From contig NZ_FOZZ01000007.1 of assembly GCF_900116225.1 (NCBI RefSeq), positions 1 through 64,000 on the forward strand: 64,000 bases of DNA, given 5' to 3'. Source of the stretch: Sphingobacterium wenxiniae (GTDB lineage Bacteria > Bacteroidota > Bacteroidia > Sphingobacteriales > Sphingobacteriaceae). The translations under genes were made by a program, and so were the position numbers. Under the pieces are notes generated by a model. The model saw nothing but the letters and a program-made list of their open reading frames with translations. It was not told the DNA's origin and ran no database searches. Shown in pieces: positions 16,889 through 27,295 of this stretch. The stretch's first letter is position 1, and every line of letters starts with the position of its first letter.

Positions 16889-18247
16889 TTAAAGCTTGAT
16901 TAATTTCATTTTCGGCACCAAAGATTTCATGATAGTCCAAGCCAACAAATAAGCTACGGCACAAATCGTGAACATAATGGTATAGCCAGTTTCAATACTC
17001 CCCAAAGCTTTATAATGATCAAAAAGACCGCCACCTAACTTAGTAATTAGGGCTCCGCCCAAGCCACCTGCCATACCTCCAATCCCAACTACCGAACCAA
17101 TTGCCCTTTTAGGGAACATATCCGAGACCGTAGTAAAGATATTGGCACTCCAGGCTTGATGTGCCGATGCGCCTATACCAATGAGAATTACTGGAACCCA
17201 AAAGCTATAATGCCCTAACGGTTGAGCCAATAATACGACCAAAGGAATAGATGCAATAACCAACATTGCTTTCATACGTCCGTCATAAGGCGCATAGCCT
17301 TTATCAATAAAATATTTCGGAAACCATCCACCTCCGATACTGCCAATCATCGTCATACTGTACAGTACCGCCAACGGAAGCATAATCTGTTCATTCATCA
17401 TACCGTATTGGTCTTTGAGGTATGCAGGCAACCAAAACAAGAAAAACCACCATACGCCATCTGTCATAAACTTGCCAATCGTAAACGCCCAGGTTTGCTT
17501 ATAACCCAACAATTTAAACCAGGATACCTTTTCTGTCGGAGTATCGGTGACAGCCTCTTCCTCCTGATCGCTATTGATATATGCCAACTCTTCCTGTGAA
17601 AGTCGTTTTTGCTTCTCTGGCGACTCATAAAAAAACAACCAAAAGAATAACCAAAGGAAACCAACTCCACCAACAATTTCAAAGGCGGCCGGCCAGCCCC
17701 AATTTGTCGCAATCCATGGCACAGTCAAAGGCGCCAATATCGCCCCTACATTAGCCCCTGAGTTGAAAATACCAGTAGCAAAAGATCGTTCTTTCTTCGG
17801 GAAATATTCTGCCGTAGCTTTGATCGCCGCAGGAAAGTTTCCAGCCTCTCCAATCGCCAATATAGCTCGGGAAAACATAAAACCAATAATAGACGCTGGT
17901 ACGGCTGCTATTCCAATCCAACCAATCGTGGCAATAATCGTTTCGCCAATAGCGATAGAATAAGCGTGAATAATCGCACCAATCGACCATAATATAATCG
18001 CCCATCCATACCCCCATTTCGTACCTAACTTATCAACTATCCGACCAGCAAACAGCATTGACACGGCATAGACAATCTGAAATACAGCAGCAATATCTGC
18101 ATAATCACTATTCGACCAACCAAATTGTTCTTCTAAGTTTGGTTTTAACAAGCTTAGCACCTGTCGGTCTAAGTAGTTGATGGTGGTAGCGAAAAAGAGC
18201 AGGGCACATATTGTCCACCTGTAGTTTCCGATGTTCTCTTTTATCAT
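16889..18247 (-). CDS. exuT: ExuT-like hexuronate transporter (MFS)
   Basis: A 452-residue major facilitator protein with about twelve helices. The start (NYRWTICALLFFATTINYLD, then RQVLSLL) and the GRIVDKLGTKWGYG loop are typical of the anion:cation symporter group that includes ExuT for glucuronate and galacturonate. It is the last gene of a minus-strand operon after the SDR and mannonate dehydratase genes, 67 bases after the latter. Together with KDG kinase and aldolase across the divergent promoter, this makes uptake of hexuronates, for example from pectin or glycosaminoglycan breakdown, the most likely role. Confidence 0.88.
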   Translation of the reverse strand: MIKENIGNYRWTICALLFFATTINYLDRQVLSLLKPNLEEQFGWSNSDYADIAAVFQIVYAVSMLFAGRIVDKLGTKWGYGWAIILWSIGAIIHAYSIAIGETIIATIGWIGIAAVPASIIGFMFSRAILAIGEAGNFPAAIKATAEYFPKKERSFATGIFNSGANVGAILAPLTVPWIATNWGWPAAFEIVGGVGFLWLFFWLFFYESPEKQKRLSQEELAYINSDQEEEAVTDTPTEKVSWFKLLGYKQTWAFTIGKFMTDGVWWFFLFWLPAYLKDQYGMMNEQIMLPLAVLYSMTMIGSIGGGWFPKYFIDKGYAPYDGRMKAMLVIASIPLVVLLAQPLGHYSFWVPVILIGIGASAHQAWSANIFTTVSDMFPKRAIGSVVGIGGMAGGLGGALITKLGGGLFDHYKALGSIETGYTIMFTICAVAYLLAWTIMKSLVPKMKLIKL

Positions 18248-18314
18248 AATCTTGTGTGTTTATAATTTGGAAAGTTCAATGAATCTACAATTTCGGCAAA
18301 TCCATCCGCTTACC

Positions 18315-19487
18315 TTATTCTTGATTTCGTACAATTCCCAATTCCAGTCCCCGCAATTCTGCCAGACCTCTTAAACGGCCAATGGCGGAATATCCCGGAT
18401 TGGTTTTCTTGTGCAAGTCGTCCAGCATCTGGTGTCCATGATCCGGGCGAAAAGGAATACTTTTATCCCGCAGTTGATTCTCTTCCACCAAGGCTTTCAT
18501 TACAGCATACATATCCACATCCCCATCCAAATGGTCTGCTTCGTAAAAACTTCCGATCTCATCCCTTTTGACGTTGCGCAGATGGACAAAGTGAACGCGA
18601 TGTGCCAATGCTCGAAACATTTTCGGCAAATCATTTTGGGCTCCGGCTCCCAATGAACCAGTACAAAAACATATTCCATTGAAATCCTTATCCACGCAAT
18701 CGATGATTCTCTGGAAATCGGTCAAATTACTTGCGATGCGTGGTAAGCCCAAAATCGGAAAAGGCGGATCATCCGGATGCATCGTCATTTTAATACCTTC
18801 ACGCTCGCAGACATCCGAAATAGCGAACAGAAAGTAAGCAAGGTTATCGCGCAAACCATCGAACCCAATTTCGCCATAGATAGCAATGCTCCTGCGTAAG
18901 TCCTCCAATGAAGCATCCTTCTCCCCAGGAATGCCCATCAATACATTAGTTTGAATACCCTGCAAATCATCTTCCGAAAGCGTTGCAACATTCGCTTCTG
19001 CTTTAGAAAGGATAGCTGGAGAATAAGAACTCGCCGCATCCGGGCGTTGCAAAATATAGATGTCAAAAATGGCCAGATCTACCCAATCAAAATACAGCGC
19101 TTTGGATCCATCTTTCATTACCAAATCCAATTGCGTACGCGTCCAGTCCAATACCGGCATAAAGTTGTAGCAAACGGTTTTGATACCACAATCAGCAAGA
19201 TTCTGTAAAGTTTGACAATAGTTTTCCAGATAATGTTCAGCCTCAACAGAGCGGGTCTTAATGGCTTCGTGTACTGTTACACTTTCCACAACAGACCATA
19301 CCAAATCCGCATCCTCTATGATTTTCTTCCGTTGCAATATCTCTGCTTTAGGCCAAACTTCGCCATGCGGAATATGATGTAACGCTGTTACTATTCCCGT
19401 AGCTCCAGCTTGCTTCACATCCTGTAAAGTAACCGGATCTTCAGGACCATACCAGCGCCAAGTCTGTTCTAATTTCTTTTTATTCAT
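18315..19487 (-). CDS. uxuA: Mannonate dehydratase
   Basis: UxuA dehydrates D-mannonate to 2-keto-3-deoxygluconate (KDG). The 390-residue protein has the family's N-terminus (EQTWRWYGPEDPVTLQDVKQ, then TALHHIPHGEVW) and the metal-site region KMTMHPDDPPFPILGLPRI. Further on, GICFCTGSLGAGAQNDL and FVHLRNVK contribute active-site residues in known UxuA structures. Length is usual. It is 24 bases downstream of the SDR gene, in the same operon, and feeds KDG to the kinase gene on the other side of the divergent promoter. Confidence 0.95.
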   Translation of the reverse strand: MNKKKLEQTWRWYGPEDPVTLQDVKQAGATGIVTALHHIPHGEVWPKAEILQRKKIIEDADLVWSVVESVTVHEAIKTRSVEAEHYLENYCQTLQNLADCGIKTVCYNFMPVLDWTRTQLDLVMKDGSKALYFDWVDLAIFDIYILQRPDAASSYSPAILSKAEANVATLSEDDLQGIQTNVLMGIPGEKDASLEDLRRSIAIYGEIGFDGLRDNLAYFLFAISDVCEREGIKMTMHPDDPPFPILGLPRIASNLTDFQRIIDCVDKDFNGICFCTGSLGAGAQNDLPKMFRALAHRVHFVHLRNVKRDEIGSFYEADHLDGDVDMYAVMKALVEENQLRDKSIPFRPDHGHQMLDDLHKKTNPGYSAIGRLRGLAELRGLELGIVRNQE

Positions 19488-19511
19488 ACTTTAAATCTAA
19501 TAGCTTACTGC

Positions 19512-20333
19512 TTATACCCCACACCAAGCATTAAATCCCCCATCCACAAAGATTATTTCACCTGAAACAAAGCCGGAGGCATCACTCAACAAATAAACCA
19601 ATGTACCTTCCAGTTCGGAAGGGTTTCCCAAACGCGAGAATGGTGTTCCGTTGACAAATTTTTGAGCACGCTCTGTATAGCTTCCATCTGGATTGGTTAA
19701 AAGCGTTCTGTTCTGCTCGGTCAGGAACACGCCCGGAGCAATAGCATTTACACGAATTTTATCGCTGTAACGCTGCGCCAGTTCAGTTGCCATCCATTTT
19801 GTAAATCCATCAATACCATGTTTAGCGACTGTGTATCCCAATACCCGCGTTAACGGACGGCTTGCCGCCAGAGACGAAATATTCACAATAGCACCTTTCC
19901 CCTTCTTGGCAATAACTTCACCAAAGATTAAAGTCGGGATAATCGTACCGTATAAATTCAGCTCTATTGCTTTGATGGTATCACCAATTTTATTATCAAA
20001 GATATCGTCATTAGGCCCTATCGTTGCCCCTGGGATATTTCCTCCGGCAGCATTGACAAGTCCATCTATCGTACCCCATTTCTCCAGTATCCGTTCTTTT
20101 GCTTCTTTCATCGAAACTTCATCCATGACATTGGCTGCAATCGCCAAACCTTCGGATCCTAATCGTTCTACCAGTTGAACACGCTCTTCGGCTTTTTGCA
20201 TATCACGACCGATAATGCATACTTTAGCACCAGCCTCTGCCAATGCTTGTACAAAGGACTTCCCTAAGATGCCAGTTCCTCCGGTTACGACGATAACTTT
20301 ATCTTTCAATGAAAAACTATCTAATATACTCAT
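19512..20333 (-). CDS. SDR-family D-mannonate/fructuronate oxidoreductase
   Basis: A 273-residue short-chain dehydrogenase. The NAD(P) motif TGGTGILG is at 17-24, NAAGG at 94-98, and the catalytic serine (153/154), Tyr167 and Lys171 (YTVAK) are all present. It sits first in the operon, directly before uxuA, where E. coli has the unrelated long-chain dehydrogenase UxuB. It therefore probably reduces fructuronate to mannonate, and replaces UxuB, as SDR enzymes do in other Bacteroidota. A reductase for a related keto-uronate such as tagaturonate is also possible. Confidence 0.82.
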   Translation of the reverse strand: MSILDSFSLKDKVIVVTGGTGILGKSFVQALAEAGAKVCIIGRDMQKAEERVQLVERLGSEGLAIAANVMDEVSMKEAKERILEKWGTIDGLVNAAGGNIPGATIGPNDDIFDNKIGDTIKAIELNLYGTIIPTLIFGEVIAKKGKGAIVNISSLAASRPLTRVLGYTVAKHGIDGFTKWMATELAQRYSDKIRVNAIAPGVFLTEQNRTLLTNPDGSYTERAQKFVNGTPFSRLGNPSELEGTLVYLLSDASGFVSGEIIFVDGGFNAWCGV

Positions 20334-20406
20334 TGTTGATTTTTCGGTTTATAGTTCAATAATACTTAAATTTTAGAAAAGAATGGAATAAGAAACCTAA
20401 AAATCA

Positions 20407-20422
20407 ACGATAACGTTTGCGT
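20407..20422. promoter_or_regulatory. Candidate LacI-type operator in the divergent hexuronate promoter region
   Basis: ACGATAACGTTTGCGT matches its own reverse complement at 12 of 16 positions around a central CG, the symmetry favoured by LacI-family regulators. It lies about midway between the divergent SDR and kdgK starts (74 and 66 bases). The LacI-type gene at 15807-16835 is the obvious candidate binder. Confidence 0.45.
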
Positions 20423-20487
20423 AAATCATACCTTGAATAAGTAAAAAAAACTGTAATTTAAGCCTCAACAATAACCGATAACAGACG

Positions 20488-21480
20488 ATGCAACAGATTC
20501 TTTCCTTTGGTGAAATACTTATCCGGCAACAAAGCACCGGAGCACATTTCTTCGAAATGGGCAAAAATTATCTGGAAATTTTTCCGGGAGGATCCGAAGC
20601 CAATGTCGCAGCCACATTGGCTCAGATGGGGAATAACGTATCCTATGCCAGCGCTTTTCCCAATAACACATTAGCTGAGGAAATCTTAACTACACTGAAT
20701 GTATTGGGCATTAACACTTCCCAAAGCATCCGTATAGGCGACCGCATTGGCACATATATCCTTATGTCGGCAAATGGTCTGTCGAAAGGGGATGTTATCT
20801 ACGATAGGAAATATTCCAGCTTCAGCCAGTTACGTACCGAGAATATCAATATGGAGCATTTATTGGATGGTGTTTCATGGTTACATTGGACAGCATTGAC
20901 ACCAGCTCTAAACCAAGAAATGGCTGTGGTTATGCACAATGTGCTAAAAGCCGCAAAGGAACGAAATATTACCATCTCTGTTGACTTAAATTACCGCAAT
21001 AAATTATGGCAATATGGTAAAGAACCCATTGAGGTCATGCCAGATTTGGTTCAATATTGTGATGTTATCATGGGTAATATCTGGGCTGCCAACAAAATGT
21101 TGGATATTCCTGTGGATAGTTCGTTCAACCAAGAAACACCACAAGCAACCTATCTGAATGCTGCCCAAGAATCCGCGGTGGAAATATTTAAGAAATACCC
21201 AATGTGTAGACATGTAGCCTATACCTTTCGCTTTATGGACAACCCGACACACAATCTCTTTTACGGCACGTACCATAACCAGGACACACATGTACATTCC
21301 AGAACATACGAAACCTTTGAGGTTGTAGATCGTATCGGAAGCGGTGATGCTTTCATGGCAGGAATTATTCACGGATTAATCCACCATAAAGCCCCACAAG
21401 ATATTATTGATATAGCTACGGGAGCAGGTTATCATAAGCTGTTTGTCAAAGGTGATTTTGGAAATGGGAAATATGAGTAG
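20488..21480 (+). CDS. kdgK: 2-dehydro-3-deoxygluconokinase (PfkB family)
   Basis: KDG kinase phosphorylates 2-keto-3-deoxygluconate to KDPG. The 330-residue protein is a PfkB/ribokinase-type sugar kinase: N-terminal FGEILIRQ and FPGGSEANVAATLAQMG, and a C-terminal DRIGSGDAFMAGI with the anion-hole glycines and catalytic Asp287. The position next to a KDPG aldolase and opposite uxuA fixes the substrate with good confidence. It is transcribed divergently from the SDR-uxuA-exuT operon and is followed 90 bases later by the aldolase gene. Confidence 0.92.
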   Translation: MQQILSFGEILIRQQSTGAHFFEMGKNYLEIFPGGSEANVAATLAQMGNNVSYASAFPNNTLAEEILTTLNVLGINTSQSIRIGDRIGTYILMSANGLSKGDVIYDRKYSSFSQLRTENINMEHLLDGVSWLHWTALTPALNQEMAVVMHNVLKAAKERNITISVDLNYRNKLWQYGKEPIEVMPDLVQYCDVIMGNIWAANKMLDIPVDSSFNQETPQATYLNAAQESAVEIFKKYPMCRHVAYTFRFMDNPTHNLFYGTYHNQDTHVHSRTYETFEVVDRIGSGDAFMAGIIHGLIHHKAPQDIIDIATGAGYHKLFVKGDFGNGKYE

Positions 21481-21570
21481 TGAGTATCGGGATATGCTTA
21501 TTGAGATATGAGACAAGGAACACGGATAAAAGACAACCTTGAACTTTAAACATTAAACCTTAAACAAAAA

Positions 21571-22212
21571 ATGAACAACATAGTAGAAACCATACAACAA
21601 TACCCGGCTATTCCGGTATACTATCATGACGATAAAGACACGTGCATTGAAGTCCTAAAAGCCTGTTATGAAGGCGGGGTTCGTGTATTTGAATTTGTTA
21701 ACCGGGGGAATAACGCGAAAGAAAACTTTACAGCTTTACTGGAATACAAAAATCTGCACTTTCCTGATTTAAAATTAGGTATTGGCACAATCAAAACTCC
21801 CGAACAAGCAAAAGAATTTGTAGCACTCGGTGCTGAATTTATTGTAAGTCCTATCATCGTAGAGGAAATTGCGGATGAAACCCTAAATAAGGGTATCTTA
21901 TGGATACCAGGCTGCATGACTCCTACTGAAATCGCTCTGGCGGAACGTCTACAAGCACCTTTAGTGAAATTATTTCCCGGAGATACTTTAGGGCCTAAAT
22001 TCCTAAAAGCCATCAAGCCGCTATTTCCGCAGGTAAAATTTATGCCTACAGGCGGTGTAGATGTAGAGGAACAAAATATACAAAGTTGGTTTGACGCAGG
22101 TGTATTCTCCGTTGGACTGGGCTCGAAATTATTTGCTGCTCCAACCGATGCATCAGATTATGATTGGTTAGTTGAACGTGCAAAAGACTTAATGAAATGG
22201 GTGAAGAGATAA
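21571..22212 (+). CDS. kdgA: KDPG aldolase (2-keto-3-deoxy-6-phosphogluconate aldolase)
   Basis: A 213-residue class I aldolase that splits KDPG into pyruvate and glyceraldehyde 3-phosphate, the final step of hexuronate breakdown. The Schiff-base lysine is Lys133 in PLVKLFPGD, the acidic partner is Glu41 in VFEFVNR, and MPTGGV near 170 binds phosphate. It also carries the activity needed for an Entner-Doudoroff pathway, though no edd gene is here. It is downstream of kdgK in the same direction. A palindrome just beyond its end belongs to the next transcription unit. Confidence 0.93.
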   Translation: MNNIVETIQQYPAIPVYYHDDKDTCIEVLKACYEGGVRVFEFVNRGNNAKENFTALLEYKNLHFPDLKLGIGTIKTPEQAKEFVALGAEFIVSPIIVEEIADETLNKGILWIPGCMTPTEIALAERLQAPLVKLFPGDTLGPKFLKAIKPLFPQVKFMPTGGVDVEEQNIQSWFDAGVFSVGLGSKLFAAPTDASDYDWLVERAKDLMKWVKR

Positions 22213-22215
22213 ATA

Positions 22216-22234
22216 GCAACTAGAAATTAGTTGC
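22216..22234. promoter_or_regulatory. Candidate operator palindrome of hicAB
   Basis: GCAACTA-N5-TAGTTGC is a perfect inverted repeat overlapping the -33 element of the hicAB promoter. HicB antitoxins commonly repress their own operon by binding such palindromes. Confidence 0.55.
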
Positions 22235-22261
22235 AAACCTTTAATAAAACACGTATTTTTG
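22231..22261 (+). promoter_or_regulatory. hicAB promoter abutting the start codon
   Basis: TTG at 22231-22233 and TATTTTTG at 22254-22261 are 20 bases apart, a good Bacteroidota promoter. The -7 box ends one base before the hicA ATG (22263), so the transcript would be leaderless or translation would begin differently. Confidence 0.55.
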
Positions 22262-22262
22262 T

Positions 22263-22505
22263 ATGAGCACAATAGAAAAATTGATAGAACGACTATGTTC
22301 CAGACCCAAAGATTTTACTTGGCAGGAATTATTGAAAGTTTTAAAACATTATGGTTATACAGAAATCCCTCGTGGAAAAACAGGCGGTTCAAGACGGAAA
22401 TTTATAGATAAAAACCACCAAATCATCAGTATACATGAGCCTCACCCTCAAAAAATATTAAAGTCATATCAACTAAGTGCTGTTATCGATCATTTAAAAC
22501 TGTAG
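22263..22505 (+). CDS. hicA: HicA-family mRNA interferase toxin
   Basis: An 80-residue basic protein with the double-stranded-RNA-binding-like fold of HicA toxins: the N-terminal helix (SRPKDFTWQELLKVLKHYGY), the strand with GKTGGSRRKF, and the catalytic histidine in IISIHEPHPQK. HicA cleaves mRNA and stops growth when not bound by HicB. Length is at the upper end for the family. hicB begins three bases after the stop. There is only one start codon in the frame and it directly follows the -7 box. Confidence 0.9.
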   Translation: MSTIEKLIERLCSRPKDFTWQELLKVLKHYGYTEIPRGKTGGSRRKFIDKNHQIISIHEPHPQKILKSYQLSAVIDHLKL

Positions 22506-22508
22506 AAG

Positions 22509-22874
22509 ATGAAAAACTATTTAGAACATAAAGGATACATTGGAACTATCGAATTTTCGGCAGAGGATAGGGTTTTCTATGGAAAACTTCAAGGAATCAA
22601 CGATTTAGTCACTTTCGAAGGCACGTCTGTCGATGAATTAGAGTCTGCTTTTAAGGAAGCTGTTTCCGATTATATAGAAACCTGCAAATCATTGAACAAA
22701 ACTCCTGAGAAGACATATAAAGGTACTTTTAATGTACGTGTCCCAAAAGAATTGCATCAGCAAACAGCTCTTTTAGCTGCTAAAAAAGGGCTCAATCTCA
22801 ATGAGGTGGTTAAAATTGCTTTATCCTATATCGTAGAGCACGAAAACGTACTGAAAATCGACATTTCCAAATAG
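22509..22874 (+). CDS. hicB: HicB-family antitoxin
   Basis: A 121-residue antitoxin. The N-terminal part is the degenerate RNase-H-like HicB fold (KGYIGTIEFSAEDRVFYGKL with GTSVDELESAFKEAVSDYI). The C-terminal part from about residue 75 (GTFNVRVPKELHQQTALLAA onward) is a ribbon-helix-helix DNA-binding domain. It neutralises HicA and probably binds the palindrome at 22216-22234 to repress the pair. The toxin-first gene order is typical of hicAB. A strong terminator follows. Confidence 0.9.
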   Translation: MKNYLEHKGYIGTIEFSAEDRVFYGKLQGINDLVTFEGTSVDELESAFKEAVSDYIETCKSLNKTPEKTYKGTFNVRVPKELHQQTALLAAKKGLNLNEVVKIALSYIVEHENVLKIDISK

Positions 22875-22886
22875 TGAAACACATAT

Positions 22887-22927
22887 AAAAAAAATAGGGT
22901 AGCGATTTTTCGCTACCCTATTTTTTT
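22887..22927. terminator. Bidirectional terminator between hicB and rpoC
   Basis: AAAAATAGGGTAGCGA pairs with TCGCTACCCTATTTTT across a short T loop. A-rich and T-rich flanks on both sides let it work for hicAB (plus) and for rpoC (minus). Confidence 0.88.
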
Positions 22928-22946
22928 ATAGAAAAGACCTTCGGTC

Positions 22947-25900
22947 TTAATCTTCTTCTTTCGAAGCCAACAATTGATCGTATTCTTCACGAGAACCAAC
23001 GATAATGTTGCTGTAATCACGTAAACCAGTACCTGAAGGAATCAAGTGACCAACGATTACGTTTTCTTTCAAACCTAACAAATCGTCACGTTTACCAGCG
23101 ATAGCTGCCTCGTTCAATACTTTCGTAGTTTCCTGGAAGGAAGCTGCAGAGATAAACGATTTCGTACCTAAAGATGCACGGGTAATACCTTGCAACAATG
23201 GGCTTGAAGTAGCAGGGATAGCATCACGCACTTCTACGGTTTTCAAATCCTGACGACGAAGTACGGAGTTTTCTTCACGTAACTTACGCATGGTCACAAT
23301 TTGTCCCGGACGTAGTGAGTTAGAATCTCCGGCATCAACAACCACTTTCTTGTCGAATAGTGAATCATTCTCTGCCATGAAGTCCCATTTGTTAGCAGCT
23401 TCTTTCTCCAAGAAGCGTGTATCTCCCGGATCCTCGATATTTACTTTCTGCATCATCTGGTGAACGATAGTCTCGAAGTGTTTATCGTTGATTTTCACCC
23501 CTTGCAGACGGTAAACTTCTTGGATACCATTCACGATATAATCCTGAACTGCAGATGGACCTTTGATAGATAAGATATCGGAAGGTGAAATAGAACCATC
23601 AGACAATGGCATACCCGCTTTCACAAAGTCATTATCTTGTACCAAGATGTGTTTAGAAAGCGGTACCAAGTATTTCTTAATCTGTCCATCTCTGGATTCG
23701 ATAGAAATCTCACGATTACCACGTTTCACACCACCCAAGGTTACTACACCATCAATCTCCGTAACAACAGCAGGGTTAGAAGGGTTACGTGCCTCGAATA
23801 ACTCCGTAACACGTGGAAGACCACCTGTAATATCTCGGGTTTTACCTGTAGCACGAGGAATCTTCGCTATGATAGTACCTTCTTTGATTTTCTGGTCATC
23901 TTGTACCGAAACGTGTGCACCAACCGGAATGTTGTATGAACGCAACGCATCTCCCGCTAAATCGGTAATCTTGATTGTCGGGTTTTTCGTTTTATCACGA
24001 GTCTCGATGATGACCTTCTCTTTGTGACCGGTTTGCTCGTCAGACTCATCACGGAAAGTAACACCTTCGATGATGGATTCAAACTCGATTTTACCGGCAA
24101 ACTCAGATATAATCACCGCGTTGTATGGATCCCAGTCTACCAATACTTTACCCTTTTCAACCGTATCACCTTCGTTTACGTACAAGTTCGCTCCATAAGG
24201 GATGATCTGATTGTAAAGCACACGTCTATCTTCGCTAACGATACGAATCTCTCCAGAACGACCGATTACAACTTGGTAAGGACCATTCTCGCCTTCTTTA
24301 GGCACGGAGCGTACGTTCTCAAATTCAATCTTACCTTCATACTTAGCAACGATACTGGAATCAGCAGCAATATTCGATGCCGTACCACCCACGTGGAATG
24401 TACGAAGTGTTAACTGTGTACCTGGCTCACCTACAGACTGTGCTGCAATTACACCAACCGCTTCACCCAATTGAACACGTTTACCAGAAGCCAAGTTACG
24501 GCCGTAACAACAAGCACATACACCGCGTTTCGATTCACAGGTTAATACCGAACGAATTTCCACTCCTTCGATACCAGCTTCTTCTATCGCAGCTGCTACT
24601 TCTTCACTGATATCTTCATTTGCCGCAACAATAAGTTCACCTGTCTCTGGATGAAAAACATCATTCAATGGTGTACGACCTAAGATACGGTCATATAAAG
24701 GCTCAACGATATCATCGTTTTCTTTCAAGGCTGTCTTGTAGATACCACGTAGCGTGCTACAATCATGCTCTACAACAATCATATCCTGTGCAACGTCATG
24801 CAGACGACGAGTCAAATAACCCGCATCGGCCGTTTTCAACGCCGTATCCGCAAGACCTTTACGCGCACCGTGGGTAGAGATAAAGTACTCCAATACCGAA
24901 AGACCTTCTTTGAAGTTCGATAGAATCGGGTTCTCGATAATCTCACCACCCGAAGTACCTGATTTCTGAGGCTTAGCCATCAAACCACGCATACCACATA
25001 ACTGACGAATCTGCTCTTTCGAACCACGAGCTCCAGAATCCAACATCATATAAACAGAGTTGAAACCTTGGTTGTCATTAGAAAGAATATCCATCACGTT
25101 TGCTGTCAACCTGTTGTTGATACGTGTCCAGATATCGATAATCTGATTATAACGCTCGTTGTTGGTAATGAAACCCATGTTATAGTTGTTCATCACCTCT
25201 TCAACCTCGTTTGTAGCTTGCTGAATCAAATCAGCTTTAGCTGCAGGGATATTCAAATCTTGCAAGTTGAACGACAAACCTCCTTTGAAAGCTGTTTGGA
25301 ATCCTAACTCTTTCATATCATCCAAGAACTGTGCAGCACGAGCCATACCCGTATTTTTCACAATATCCCCAATGATATTACGCAATGATTTTTTAGTCAA
25401 CAATTCGTTGATGTAGCCCATTTCGATAGGAACAATCTGGTTAAAGATTACACGCCCTACAGTTGTTTCGATGATGGCATCAACAATCTGTCCTTCTTTA
25501 TTTTTTGTTTTCGTTTTTACTTTGATGAAAGCATGCAAATCGATCTGATTCTCGTTCAAGGCGATAATTACCTCTTCCGGAGAATAGAAAGTCATTCCTT
25601 CACCTCTTACTTTATGATCTTCAGTAGACTTACGGCCTTTAGTAATATAGTAAAGACCCAATACCATATCTTGTGATGGTACTGTCACTGGCGAACCGTT
25701 CGCAGGGTTAAGAATGTTGTGCGAAGCCAACATCAAGATTTGGGCTTCCAAAATCGCAGCATTACCCAAAGGTAAGTGAACCGCCATCTGGTCACCGTCA
25801 AAATCGGCGTTGAACGCTGTACATACCAATGGGTGCAATTGGATAGCTTTACCTTCTACCAAAGTGGGCTGGAAAGCCTGAATACCCAAACGGTGAAGCG

Positions 25901-27224
25901 TAGGCGCACGGTTTAATAGTACAGGGTGTCCTTTCAATACATTTTCAAGAATATCCCATACAACCGGATCCTTACGGTCAACGATTTTCTTCGCTGATTT
26001 TACAGTCTTCACAATACCACGCTCAATCATCTTACGGATAATGAATGGTTTGTAAAGCTCTGCCGCCATATCTTTAGGAAGACCACACTCGTGTAATTTC
26101 AAGTGCGGACCAACGACGATTACCGAACGAGCCGAATAATCCACACGTTTACCTAATAAGTTTTGACGGAAACGACCTTGTTTACCTTTCAAAATATCAG
26201 ACAACGATTTCAACGCACGGTTACCTTCTGTTTTCACAGCATTCACTTTACGCGAGTTATCGAATAAAGAGTCTACTGCTTCCTGAAGCATACGTTTTTC
26301 GTTACGCAAGATAACTTCTGGTGCTTTGATCTCGATTAAACGCTTCAAACGGTTGTTACGGATAATCACACGACGATATAAGTCATTCAAATCCGAAGTG
26401 GCAAAACGACCACCATCCAATGGCACCAATGGGCGCAATTCTGGTGGAATAATCGGAACGATTTTCACAATCATCCACTCCGGACGGTTCTCGATACGAC
26501 CATTTGCACCACGGAAAGCTTCTACCACGTGAAGACGTTTCAAAGCCTCGTTTTTACGTTGCTGAGAAGTCTCGTTAGCCGCTTGGTGACGCAAATCGTA
26601 TGACAACTGATCCAAATCAATACGTTTCAACAACTCTTCCATAGCTTCAGCACCCATCTTAGCGATGAATTTCTGCGGATCGTTATCGTCTAAGTATTGA
26701 TTTTCTTTTGGTAAAGTATCTAAAATATCCAAATACTCTTCCTCAGTCAAGAAATCCATGTAAGAGATACCATCTTCTTCCTTGATACCGGCTTGGATAA
26801 CCACATATCTTTCGTAGTAGATGATCATATCCAATTTCTTGGTAGGAAGTCCCAACAAATAACCAATTTTGTTAGGTAAAGAACGGAAGTACCAGATGTG
26901 TGCCACAGGAACCACCAAGTTGATGTGCCCCATACGCTCACGACGTACTTTCTTCTCCGTTACTTCCACACCACAACGGTCACACACGATACCTTTGTAA
27001 CGGATACGCTTGTATTTACCACAGTGACATTCGTAATCCTTTACAGGACCGAAGATACGCTCACAGAATAAACCATCACGCTCTGGTTTGTAGGTACGAT
27101 AGTTGATCGTCTCTGGTTTGGTAACCTCACCGCTGGAACGCTCCAAGATAGTCTCAGGAGAAGCCAAGCTGATCGTAATCGATGTGAAGTTACTTTTAAT
27201 TTTATTATCTTTTTTGTAAGACAT
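22947..27224 (-). CDS. rpoC: DNA-directed RNA polymerase subunit beta'
   Basis: A 1,425-residue beta' subunit. The catalytic loop [15 protein letters not shown], with the three Mg-binding aspartates, lies near 468-482. The N-terminal zinc-binding cysteines ([20 protein letters not shown]) are present, and so is the second zinc site in the C-terminal third ([13 protein letters not shown]). Length is the usual 1,420-1,430 for Bacteroidota. It follows rpoB with 71 bases between, which include a hairpin of the AACCTATAAGGTT family. It is the last gene of the rplK-rplA-rplJ-rplL-rpoB-rpoC operon and ends at the terminator at 22887-22927. Confidence 0.99.
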   Translation of the reverse strand: MSYKKDNKIKSNFTSITISLASPETILERSSGEVTKPETINYRTYKPERDGLFCERIFGPVKDYECHCGKYKRIRYKGIVCDRCGVEVTEKKVRRERMGHINLVVPVAHIWYFRSLPNKIGYLLGLPTKKLDMIIYYERYVVIQAGIKEEDGISYMDFLTEEEYLDILDTLPKENQYLDDNDPQKFIAKMGAEAMEELLKRIDLDQLSYDLRHQAANETSQQRKNEALKRLHVVEAFRGANGRIENRPEWMIVKIVPIIPPELRPLVPLDGGRFATSDLNDLYRRVIIRNNRLKRLIEIKAPEVILRNEKRMLQEAVDSLFDNSRKVNAVKTEGNRALKSLSDILKGKQGRFRQNLLGKRVDYSARSVIVVGPHLKLHECGLPKDMAAELYKPFIIRKMIERGIVKTVKSAKKIVDRKDPVVWDILENVLKGHPVLLNRAPTLHRLGIQAFQPTLVEGKAIQLHPLVCTAFNADFDGDQMAVHLPLGNAAILEAQILMLASHNILNPANGSPVTVPSQDMVLGLYYITKGRKSTEDHKVRGEGMTFYSPEEVIIALNENQIDLHAFIKVKTKTKNKEGQIVDAIIETTVGRVIFNQIVPIEMGYINELLTKKSLRNIIGDIVKNTGMARAAQFLDDMKELGFQTAFKGGLSFNLQDLNIPAAKADLIQQATNEVEEVMNNYNMGFITNNERYNQIIDIWTRINNRLTANVMDILSNDNQGFNSVYMMLDSGARGSKEQIRQLCGMRGLMAKPQKSGTSGGEIIENPILSNFKEGLSVLEYFISTHGARKGLADTALKTADAGYLTRRLHDVAQDMIVVEHDCSTLRGIYKTALKENDDIVEPLYDRILGRTPLNDVFHPETGELIVAANEDISEEVAAAIEEAGIEGVEIRSVLTCESKRGVCACCYGRNLASGKRVQLGEAVGVIAAQSVGEPGTQLTLRTFHVGGTASNIAADSSIVAKYEGKIEFENVRSVPKEGENGPYQVVIGRSGEIRIVSEDRRVLYNQIIPYGANLYVNEGDTVEKGKVLVDWDPYNAVIISEFAGKIEFESIIEGVTFRDESDEQTGHKEKVIIETRDKTKNPTIKITDLAGDALRSYNIPVGAHVSVQDDQKIKEGTIIAKIPRATGKTRDITGGLPRVTELFEARNPSNPAVVTEIDGVVTLGGVKRGNREISIESRDGQIKKYLVPLSKHILVQDNDFVKAGMPLSDGSISPSDILSIKGPSAVQDYIVNGIQEVYRLQGVKINDKHFETIVHQMMQKVNIEDPGDTRFLEKEAANKWDFMAENDSLFDKKVVVDAGDSNSLRPGQIVTMRKLREENSVLRRQDLKTVEVRDAIPATSSPLLQGITRASLGTKSFISAASFQETTKVLNEAAIAGKRDDLLGLKENVIVGHLIPSGTGLRDYSNIIVGSREEYDQLLASKEED

Positions 27225-27251
27225 ACGTTGTATAACTTAAAGATGTATACA

Positions 27252-27285
27252 AGACCTATAAGGTTTTGAAAACCTTATAGGTCTA
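27252..27285. repeat. AACCTATAAGGTT palindrome in the rpoB-rpoC spacer
   Basis: GACCTATAAGGTTTT and AAAACCTTATAGGTC form a nearly perfect hairpin between rpoB and rpoC. It has no obvious poly-U tail in the sense direction, so it may act in processing or partial attenuation and not as a full terminator. Confidence 0.7.
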
Positions 27286-27295
27286 AAATTTTGCT

